From CAJAQL01 sp964442965 (GTDB lineage: Bacteria; Patescibacteriota; Minisyncoccia; UBA6257; 2-01-FULL-56-20): a stretch of 64,000 nucleotides of DNA. The stretch is taken from contig CAYUBE010000001.1 of NCBI GenBank assembly GCA_964442965.1, forward strand, positions 4,759 to 68,758. Reading direction: 5' to 3'. Position 1 is the stretch's first letter; every line of letters begins with the position of its first letter. The notes under the pieces were generated by a model. The model was not told where the DNA came from and searched no databases. It saw nothing but the letters and a program-made list of their open reading frames with translations. Of this stretch, positions 58,546 through 64,000 are shown in pieces. A program made the position numbers and the translations under genes.

Positions 58546-58725
58546 ATGTCATATACACGCATTGGAAAGGAGGATTGGTCGGTCATTGCCCGCATGTTGC
58601 GGGCCGGATACGCGGGCGCCGGGATCGTCCGCATTCTCGGCAAGGATCCGAGCGCGGTCAACCGCCATATCAAAGAATATGGCGGCAGGGACGGATACGA
58701 CGTCATGGTTTCGCGGGCTAGGTGA
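58546..58725 (+). pseudogene. IS30-like transposase fragment (N-terminal helix-turn-helix)
   Basis: A 59-residue frame starting MSYTRIGKEDWSVIARMLRA with LGKDPSAVNRHIKEYGGRDG. This matches the start of IS30-family transposases (HTH followed by an Arg-rich RHI motif); the DDE catalytic domain is absent. It is a remnant, or the HTH alone could still bind DNA. Confidence 0.7.
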
Positions 58726-58756
58726 GATTCACTATAAAAACTTTTTGATTTTAAAG

Positions 58757-58831
58757 CGGAGAGGGTGAGAAATCGAACAAAATTCCGCATCCGCAGAATT
58801 TTTTGAGAACCCTCGGTTCTCAATACTCTCC
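58757..58831 (-). other. Cloverleaf-like tRNA-Ser derivative
   Basis: 75 nt on the minus strand from GGAGAGT to CCTCTCCG. It has the tRNA-Ser acceptor ends and T-arm words (GTTCGATTTCTCACCCTCTCC) but the middle is replaced by two hairpins (TTGAGAACC/GGTTCTCAA and AAAATTC/GAATTTT). It looks like a decayed copy of the tRNA-Ser at 58934 or an integration scar. Confidence 0.45.
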
Positions 58832-58834
58832 GAC

Positions 58835-58860
58835 ACGGGGAACCGAACGCGGTTCCCCGA
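58835..58860. repeat. Hairpin between the two tRNA-Ser-like sequences
   Basis: CGGGGAACCG-AACG-CGGTTCCCCG, a perfect 10-bp stem. Next to it (58871-58884) is GGTTCGAATCTCGC, a T-arm-like word. Confidence 0.6.
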
Positions 58861-58889
58861 TCCCCTCCGCGGTTCGAATCTCGCATTCG

Positions 58890-58933
58890 CGAAAACAAAA
58901 ACAGCCACGGCAAGCATGGCTGTTCTTGTTTTG
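58890..58933 (-). terminator. Terminator of tRNA-Ser
   Basis: On the minus strand directly after the tRNA: AAAACAAGAACAGCCATGC pairs with CGTGGCTGTTTTTGTTTT, ending in a T-rich tract. Confidence 0.75.
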
Positions 58934-59020
58934 CGGAGAGGGTGAGATTCGAACTCACGGAGCCCTTTCGAGCTCACCGCATTTCGAGTGCGGCGCCTTC
59001 GACCACTCAGCCACCTCTCC
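58934..59020 (-). tRNA. tRNA-Ser(CGA)
   Basis: 87 nt with the long variable arm of class II tRNAs. Acceptor GGAGAGG with CCTCTCC, anticodon stem CCGCA/TGCGG with loop CTCGAAA (anticodon CGA, codon UCG), variable arm GAGCTCGAAAGGGCTC, T arm GTGAG TTCGAAT CTCAC, discriminator G. No encoded CCA. Confidence 0.95.
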
Positions 59021-59084
59021 TTCTTCCGCGCTTTATTGTATAGGATTTTTACAAGAAAGCAACGAAACTGAAAAAAGAAAAGAT

Positions 59085-59146
59085 GTCATTTCGGCGAAAG
59101 CCGGAATCCAGAAAAACCTGGATCCCGTTTTGCAACGGGATGACAT
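59085..59146. repeat. Dispersed GTCATTCCGG-type double palindrome
   Basis: GTCATTTCGGCGAAAGCCGG then TCCAGAAAAACCTGGA and TCCCGTTTTGCAACGGGA, ending TGACAT. Complete example of the family. Confidence 0.75.
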
Positions 59147-59224
59147 AGGAGAGCCGAAATCTAATGATTAAATATATATTAAAGAACATTTTGCGTTCGG
59201 ATTTTTTCTTGGTAGAACGTATGG

Positions 59225-60364
59225 ATGAAAAACAAAAAATATATTGTCCTGCTTGGCGGGGTTGGTTTGGCGGTGGTAGTTGTGCTGTTTGCAGGTATTG
59301 TTCCCGCCGGTCCGGCGGGTGCGGCGTACCGGTTTTCAAATTTTAAAGGGAAGCCACCGATCCACGTGAGGACTTCCGGCGGGAAATCGCCGTCGGGCAT
59401 TGCACCGAGCGAGATAAAAAAAGTGTATAACCTGCCTGCGTCCGGTGGGTCAGGGACCATTGCGATCATTGATGCCTATGACGATGCGACGACCGAAAAC
59501 GATCTCGCTGTTTTTGATGCTGCTTATGGCCTTGCGGCATGCACTTCGAAAAATGGTTGCCTCGAAAAACATCTGATGGCGACTTCCACCAAAACAAACA
59601 GCGGCTGGGCGCTTGAAACGTCACTTGATGTCGAATGGGCGCATGCCATCGCGCCTCAGGCGAAAATACTTCTCGTTGAGGCAAAAACCGAAAGCGGCGC
59701 GAATTTGCTTTCGGCGATTGATTATGCGACGGCACGGAAGGATGTCGTCGCGGTTTCGATGAGTTGGGGCGGTGATGAATTCTCGGATGAATTGTCATAC
59801 GATTCGCACTTTGCGAGCAAGTATGGTGCGGTATTTTTTGCGTCGTCAGGAGATGGCGGCACGGGCGTAAGCTGGCCGGCGGTTTCGCCGTCGGTCGTCG
59901 GTGTCGGTGGCACGTCGCTCGAACTTCTCGCGAATGGGACACTTGTTTCGGAATCGGCGTGGTCGGGGAGCGGCGGCGGCGTGAGTGCGTACGAAACCCA
60001 ACCGGATTATCAGAAAACATATTCCGTGCCAAAAGCGAACGGCATGCGCGCGGTTCCGGATGTTTCTTATGATGCCGATCCTGCGTCGGGATACGCTGTC
60101 TATAAAACAACCGGCTCGTCAAAAAACGGATGGTACACGGTTGGCGGAACGAGCGCGGGTGCGCCTCAGTGGGCGGCGATTTACGCGCTCGGGCATTCGG
60201 CGACGCTTGCTGCCATGTATGGCGACAAGGCATCGTCCAGCACGCTCAAATTTTTCCGCGACATAGCGAGCGGCTCAAATGGTACCTGTAAATATTATTG
60301 CGATGCAAGAAAACGCTACGATTACGTGACCGGCCTTGGCAGTCCGCAGACCGTCAATTTCTAA
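59225..60364 (+). CDS. Secreted S53-family (sedolisin) serine-carboxyl peptidase
   Basis: A 379-residue protein with an N-terminal signal helix (IVLLGGVGLAVVVVLFAGIV). The catalytic E131 and D135 lie in WALETSLDVEW, the oxyanion D210 in SSGDGG and the nucleophile S310 in GGTSAGAP. Sedolisins usually carry a pro-domain of about 180 residues; here only about 30 residues separate signal and catalytic domain. It probably degrades extracellular or host proteins in acidic conditions; the last point is family knowledge. Confidence 0.92.
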   Translation: MKNKKYIVLLGGVGLAVVVVLFAGIVPAGPAGAAYRFSNFKGKPPIHVRTSGGKSPSGIAPSEIKKVYNLPASGGSGTIAIIDAYDDATTENDLAVFDAAYGLAACTSKNGCLEKHLMATSTKTNSGWALETSLDVEWAHAIAPQAKILLVEAKTESGANLLSAIDYATARKDVVAVSMSWGGDEFSDELSYDSHFASKYGAVFFASSGDGGTGVSWPAVSPSVVGVGGTSLELLANGTLVSESAWSGSGGGVSAYETQPDYQKTYSVPKANGMRAVPDVSYDADPASGYAVYKTTGSSKNGWYTVGGTSAGAPQWAAIYALGHSATLAAMYGDKASSSTLKFFRDIASGSNGTCKYYCDARKRYDYVTGLGSPQTVNF

Positions 60365-60411
60365 TTTATCTTAGGTGAATTTCCTGCATCTTGGCTCAGG
60401 GATGAATGTTT

Positions 60412-60482
60412 GTCGTCCCGATGAAAATCGGGATCCAGAAAGTTTGATTTCGGTTCTGGATTCCGGCGTTCGCCGGAATGAC
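60412..60482. repeat. Dispersed GTCATTCCGG-type double palindrome (inverted)
   Basis: GTCGTCCCGATGAAAATCGG with GATCCAGAAA, then TCTGGATTCCGGCGTTCGCC and GGAATGACA. Confidence 0.75.
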
Positions 60483-60515
60483 AGAAGGTAATACGGGGAT
60501 AGCAATGAGATGTTA

Positions 60516-60524
60516 TGTTACAAT
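60516..60524 (+). promoter_or_regulatory. Extended -10 promoter, leaderless type
   Basis: TGTTACAAT, 6 nt before the ATG at 60531. Confidence 0.55.
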
Positions 60525-60530
60525 GAAGTC

Positions 60531-61256
60531 ATGAAGATTGAATGGAACAAGGTGACGTGGTATTCAAAGATCGTCGCACTGATACTTTTCGTCGTATTGC
60601 CGTTCATCGGTTTTTGGTTTGGGATCCGGTATGGCGAGATGAAGCAATATACAGCCGACATTTTGCAGGACGCATCGCAGTCGGTTTCGCCGTCGGCATC
60701 AGGGAGTACAAATTCCTATTACGACAATGTCGCCGAATGGCAAACCGATCAGAACAATAATGGATGGAGCATTGCCTATCCGATAGACTTCGACGCAACA
60801 GATCATTATTTGCCTGCGCCGACCGACAATTGGCGGCAGGGGAATCCGGGCGGTCCCGGGTTACAGCCATTTACATTGGCTATTCCCCGGACGTTCGAGC
60901 CGCAGACTAATTTTGCCGAGGCGACGCTCACGGTCGGCGTAAGCAGTGATACATCGGCGGTCGCGCAATGCTTGGCGATTGAACCGACGGGTCCGCCTAG
61001 TCAGTTGCCAACTTCCACCGAGACGTTCAACGGAACTGTCTTTACGGTCCTTCATTTAAGCGACGCCGGCGCGGGTAATCTCTACGATACGACCAGCTAC
61101 CGTACGCTCCATGCCGGGCAGTGTTGGGCGGTTGAATACACGATCCATTCGTCGGAGATCGGGAACTATCCTCCAGAATACGGTCTTCAGCCATTTGATG
61201 CGGCAAAATTACACGATGTCCTTGATCGGATCGTGGGGACGTTCAAGTTCGAGTGA
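60531..61256 (+). CDS. Membrane-anchored hypothetical protein
   Basis: A 241-residue protein with one N-terminal helix (IVALILFVVLPFIGFWFGI) and an extracytoplasmic domain of about 190 residues (YDNVAEWQTDQNNNGWSIAY, LTVGVSSDTSAVAQCL, HAGQCWAVEYTIHSS). Two cysteines could form a disulfide. Similar proteins recur in this group; function unknown. Confidence 0.7.
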   Translation: MKIEWNKVTWYSKIVALILFVVLPFIGFWFGIRYGEMKQYTADILQDASQSVSPSASGSTNSYYDNVAEWQTDQNNNGWSIAYPIDFDATDHYLPAPTDNWRQGNPGGPGLQPFTLAIPRTFEPQTNFAEATLTVGVSSDTSAVAQCLAIEPTGPPSQLPTSTETFNGTVFTVLHLSDAGAGNLYDTTSYRTLHAGQCWAVEYTIHSSEIGNYPPEYGLQPFDAAKLHDVLDRIVGTFKFE

Positions 61257-61261
61257 AAGAT

Positions 61262-61335
61262 TTAAGATTCAAGACTTAGGATTTGTGAATCGAGAAGAAC
61301 TTTTTCCTGAATCCTAAACCATGATTCACAAAACT
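61262..61335. repeat. Repeat-rich spacer
   Basis: AAGATTCAAGACTTAGGATT and later CTGAATCCTAAACCATGATT are complementary words of the GATTC/GAATC family. Confidence 0.5.
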
Positions 61336-61340
61336 AAAAT

Positions 61341-62027
61341 ATGAAGCCACGGACTCAGAAAATAACCGTCATCATTGTTTTCATTCTCGTCCTACTTTTT
61401 GGCGTCGGACAATTTTTCGCACGGGCACCGATTTCGAATACCAACCCGCAGGCGAACAATGTGCCCGGCGGTCCAGCGCCGACGCAAATCGTAACCTATG
61501 CGCCACCCGCACCTGCCAGTTCTACGCCCGTCGTTCAGGGATCGTGTTGGACCAGTTCCATCGCCGCCCCGTACCGCCAAGACGCATGGCGTTGCAGTGT
61601 GGGAAATTCGATCCAAGACCCCTGTTTTGAGATCGGCGGAAGCACGAGCACGTTGCTGTGCGGCATGGATCCTGGAGATCCGACGGCAACATCGAGTCTT
61701 GTCCTCTCGCTCACAAAACCATTGCCCGCGCTAGAGAGCCCGCAGCCTGCGGCGCCGAGCAACTGGGCGTGGCTTGTGGAACTGCAGGACGGAACGATCT
61801 GTTCGCCATTCACAGGAACCTTGCCGTTTGCGGCCGATAAGGAGGTTGCTGAGTATGGCTGCGCGCCACAATATCGCGGCGGCCCGGAATGGGATATTTT
61901 CGGCGACCTCGACGCTTCGTCCAGCGTTTGGACGGCGAAGATAGGAATATTCTCTTCTTCGACGTCGACCTTCCCGCCACCGATTGCCGCGTCATCCGTC
62001 GTTCCGGTCGCAGAAGTTTGGCAGTAA
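61341..62027 (+). CDS. Membrane-anchored hypothetical protein
   Basis: A 228-residue protein with an N-terminal helix (ITVIIVFILVLLFGVGQFF), a Pro/Ala-rich linker and a Cys-containing extracytoplasmic domain (GSCWTSSIAAPYRQDAWRCS, CFEIGG, LLCGMDPGD, TICSPFTGT, YGCAPQY; six cysteines, likely disulfides). Its Cys-rich domain is unlike the neighbouring anchored protein. Function unknown. Confidence 0.7.
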   Translation: MKPRTQKITVIIVFILVLLFGVGQFFARAPISNTNPQANNVPGGPAPTQIVTYAPPAPASSTPVVQGSCWTSSIAAPYRQDAWRCSVGNSIQDPCFEIGGSTSTLLCGMDPGDPTATSSLVLSLTKPLPALESPQPAAPSNWAWLVELQDGTICSPFTGTLPFAADKEVAEYGCAPQYRGGPEWDIFGDLDASSSVWTAKIGIFSSSTSTFPPPIAASSVVPVAEVWQ

Positions 62028-62069
62028 AAGTTCGTTAAGCTTCTCAGCTTTATGAACTTTATAAACTCG

Positions 62070-62077
62070 TTTATACT
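62070..62077 (+). promoter_or_regulatory. -10 promoter of pilB, leaderless type
   Basis: TATACT at 62072-62077, 7 nt before the ATG at 62085. Confidence 0.5.
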
Positions 62078-62084
62078 GTAGCTA

Positions 62085-63767
62085 ATGGCTGATTCACCGG
62101 ATGGACAGAATGACCTTAAGTCACAGCTCGCGAAAATTCGGCGCGCCGGCGAGGAGCGCGCGGCCGAGCGCCTTGCGGAGAAGTTGGGATATTCCTACGC
62201 CGACCTTTCCAAAACGCCGGTGTCGCTCGACGCCGTCCGCGTGATACCCGAGACGGACGCTCGCGACGGGAAAATTGCCGCCATCGAAGTGCGCGACCAG
62301 AAGATCGCCGTAGTCGTGGTAAACCCGACGTTGCCCGCAACAAAAAAAGCATTTAGCGATCTTGAGGCAAAAAAATATCAGGTGAAAGTTTTCGTGGTAT
62401 CGCCGTCGAGTTTGGCATCAGCATTCGCATTCTACAAGTTCGTGAAACTGCCGGAAGAATCCGTTACCGGCAAGGTGGCCATCTCGAAAGCTCGTCTCGA
62501 GGAACTGACGGCACAACTCGCGACGCTGGATGCGATTCACGCCGCGATCGCCGCTTTGAATTTCGGGAAGGCATCGCCTTCCGATCTGATCCAGCTCGTG
62601 TTCGCCGGCGCGCTTGCGGTCCATGCATCCGACATTCATACGGAATCCGAGGAGAAAAAAGCGAAGGTTCGCTTCCGTGTGGACGGCATTCTGCATGACA
62701 TTTACGATGATCTTCCGCTCACGTTCTATGAAAATTTTGTCTCGCGCGTGAAGCTGCTTTCGGGGATGAAGATCAATGTTCGCAGTGAGGCGCAGGACGG
62801 ACGTTTTACGATCAATCTCGCGGGCAAGGATATCGAGATGAGAGTTTCTATCATTCCTTCGGAATTTGGCGAGACGATCGTCATGCGTGTGCTTGATCCC
62901 TCGGCTACCATGGTCGGCCTGCCGAGTTTGGGTTTGCGTGCCGACAATCTCGTGATTGTAACAAAAGCGCTCGATCGGCCGAACGGCTTGATTTTGAACA
63001 CGGGACCGACCGGATCCGGCAAGACGACGACGCTCTACGCGTTTCTCCGTTCCGTGAACAGTCCGGAGATGAAGATCATCACGCTGGAGGATCCGATCGA
63101 GTACCGCATTGAAGGTATTGAACAGACTCAGGTGGACGAGGACGCGGGATATACGTTTGCCAACGGCCTCCGCGCGATCGTCCGGCAGGATCCCGACGTG
63201 ATCCTGGTCGGCGAGATCCGCGATCTTGAGACGGCGGATATCGCAATGCAATCGGCACTGACGGGCCACCTCGTGCTTTCGACCCTCCACACGAACGATG
63301 CCGTCGGCGCGGTGCCGCGGCTCATTAATCTCGGCGTGAAAACAGTTTCGATCGGGCCAGCTCTGGCTTTGGTCATCGCCCAGCGGTTGGTTCGCGTATT
63401 ATGTCCCGTCTGTAAAAAGGCGGTTCCTCTTGACGATGTGACGGCAGGGAAAATAAAAGCCCTTCTTGGGCGTCTGCCCGCGCAGGTCGATAGAAAACCA
63501 TACGAACATCCGACGCTTTTTGCGCCAGTTGGCTGTCCGGCATGCAACGGCATCGGCTACAAAGGGCGCATCGGCATTTTTGAATTTCTCGAAGGAGGTC
63601 CTGATATCGAGACCACCATTCTCCGCGAGGCATCCGAGGTGGCTCTCCGTGAAGTGGCGAAGCGGCAGGGGATGGTTTCGATGCAGGAAGACGGCATTTT
63701 GAAAGCGATTGAGGGAAAGACAACGCTCGACGAGGTGAAGAGTGAGACTGGCGAGCTTGCGTGGTAG
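62085..63767 (+). CDS. pilB: Type IV pilus extension ATPase PilB (GspE/PulE family)
   Basis: A 560-residue hexameric ATPase that powers pilus assembly. There is an N-terminal MshEN-like domain (about 1-150), an N2 domain with ASDIHTESEEKKAKVRFRVD, Walker A GPTGSGKTTTLYAF (near residue 307), the Asp box EDPIEYRIEGIEQTQV, Walker B DVILVGEIRDLETADIAMQ, the His box TGHLVLSTLHTND and a four-cysteine zinc site (CPVC and CPAC). It is followed by a prepilin gene. Confidence 0.95.
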   Translation: MADSPDGQNDLKSQLAKIRRAGEERAAERLAEKLGYSYADLSKTPVSLDAVRVIPETDARDGKIAAIEVRDQKIAVVVVNPTLPATKKAFSDLEAKKYQVKVFVVSPSSLASAFAFYKFVKLPEESVTGKVAISKARLEELTAQLATLDAIHAAIAALNFGKASPSDLIQLVFAGALAVHASDIHTESEEKKAKVRFRVDGILHDIYDDLPLTFYENFVSRVKLLSGMKINVRSEAQDGRFTINLAGKDIEMRVSIIPSEFGETIVMRVLDPSATMVGLPSLGLRADNLVIVTKALDRPNGLILNTGPTGSGKTTTLYAFLRSVNSPEMKIITLEDPIEYRIEGIEQTQVDEDAGYTFANGLRAIVRQDPDVILVGEIRDLETADIAMQSALTGHLVLSTLHTNDAVGAVPRLINLGVKTVSIGPALALVIAQRLVRVLCPVCKKAVPLDDVTAGKIKALLGRLPAQVDRKPYEHPTLFAPVGCPACNGIGYKGRIGIFEFLEGGPDIETTILREASEVALREVAKRQGMVSMQEDGILKAIEGKTTLDEVKSETGELAW

Positions 63768-63771
63768 AGAA

Positions 63772-63815
63772 TAGCCACTAGAACTTAGCTACTGGCCACT
63801 AGGAATTTTTTTCTC
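63772..63815. repeat. GGCCACTAG-type repeat
   Basis: AATAGCCACTAGAACTTAGC and TACTGGCCACTAGGAATTTT. The CTGGCCACTAGG word is the same as the insert in topA (11824-11886). Confidence 0.55.
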
Positions 63816-63844
63816 GCCTCATGCTGCCGTATGAACCGACTTTT

Positions 63845-63872
63845 CGTCCTCACGTCCTTAAGAACATGAGAA
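63845..63872. repeat. TTAA-centred palindrome, copy 3
   Basis: TCCTCACGTCC-TTAA-GAACATGAGAA. Confidence 0.65.
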
Positions 63873-63900
63873 CAAGGGAAAATAAGCATCATTATGAAAG

Positions 63901-63909
63901 TGTTATAAT
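63901..63909 (+). promoter_or_regulatory. Extended -10 promoter of the pilin gene
   Basis: TGTTATAAT, 6 nt before the ATG at 63916 (leaderless type). Confidence 0.65.
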
Positions 63910-63915
63910 TTTTTC

Positions 63916-64000
63916 ATGGACAAGCAACATTCTCGGGAGCCGCAAGCCTTCACCCTGATCGAGCTCCTGATCGTGATTGCCGTGATCGCGATCCTCAGCA
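63916..64000 (+). CDS. Type IV prepilin, 3'-truncated by window edge
   Basis: 28 codons are visible: a short leader (MDKQHSREPQA), the prepilin peptidase motif FTLIELLIVIAVIAILS with the conserved Glu at +5 of the mature protein, and the start of the hydrophobic alpha1 helix. The leader ends in Ala instead of the usual Gly before Phe, which may affect processing. It is the likely pilus subunit or a minor pilin for the PilB/PilMNO machine. Confidence 0.9.
   Translation, partial: MDKQHSREPQAFTLIELLIVIAVIAILS

Overview
The window looks like a chromosomal segment of a Candidate Phyla Radiation bacterium (Patescibacteria, probably Parcubacteria-like). Support comes from small, tightly packed genes, gene families typical of that radiation (membrane protein plus TraM-type ATPase pair, sigma-region-4/HARE-HTH protein, CYTH protein, DUF6922/AbiEii pair, HIT protein, DUF5666 secreted protein), a type IV pilus and DNA-uptake set, and almost no biosynthesis beyond nucleotide and one-carbon steps. 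TGA behaves as a stop. Taxonomy is inferred from gene content only.

Layout. 1-2.0 kb: 3' part of ruvB, a short-chain dehydrogenase, a possible small RNA and a palindromic repeat. 2.05-7.84 kb: a small integrated element, all genes on the minus strand, with a large serine recombinase at a tRNA-like sequence, a MerR-like regulator with an operator-like palindrome, a zinc-ribbon/phage-head-like protein and several unknowns. 7.8-21.1 kb: housekeeping genes (tsaE, rel, topA, dprA, two glycolipid-type glycosyltransferases, hydrolase, DedA, pth, lepB, hisS, HIT). 21.1-24.2 kb: secreted and membrane proteins, tRNA-Gly, tRNA-Arg, comF. 24.2-27.0 kb: pilM-N-O and a small partner. 27.1-35.9 kb: folA, thyA, ndk, dcd, glyA, folD with NYN and CYTH proteins and a sugar-phosphate transferase. 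35.9-41.6 kb: two ABC export systems. 42.0-45.6 kb: an accessory strip (unknown protein, toxin-antitoxin pair, 2H-phosphoesterase-like protein) separated by three degenerate copies of one coding fragment. 45.7-50.6 kb: sigma4/HARE protein, membrane protein and secretion ATPase, trmD. 50.7-58.4 kb: small membrane proteins, a tandem-repeat protein, a split ComEC, two RNase H-fold proteins, a serine hydrolase. 58.5-59.0 kb: IS30-like fragment, tRNA-Ser and a tRNA-like scar. 59.2-64 kb: secreted S53 peptidase, two anchored proteins, pilB and the start of a pilin gene.

Functional links. DprA, ComF, both ComEC halves and the pilus genes together describe a route for taking up and processing DNA. 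FolA, ThyA, GlyA, FolD, Ndk and Dcd form a thymidylate and one-carbon module suited to nucleotide salvage.

Two genome-wide patterns stand out. Many genes have a -10 box (often extended, TGn) ending 5-7 nt before the ATG, which predicts leaderless mRNAs. Short palindromic repeats of several families fill the spacers and also sit in frame inside tsaE, topA, trmD and probably folD. One repeat family keeps a fixed internal loop while its stems vary.
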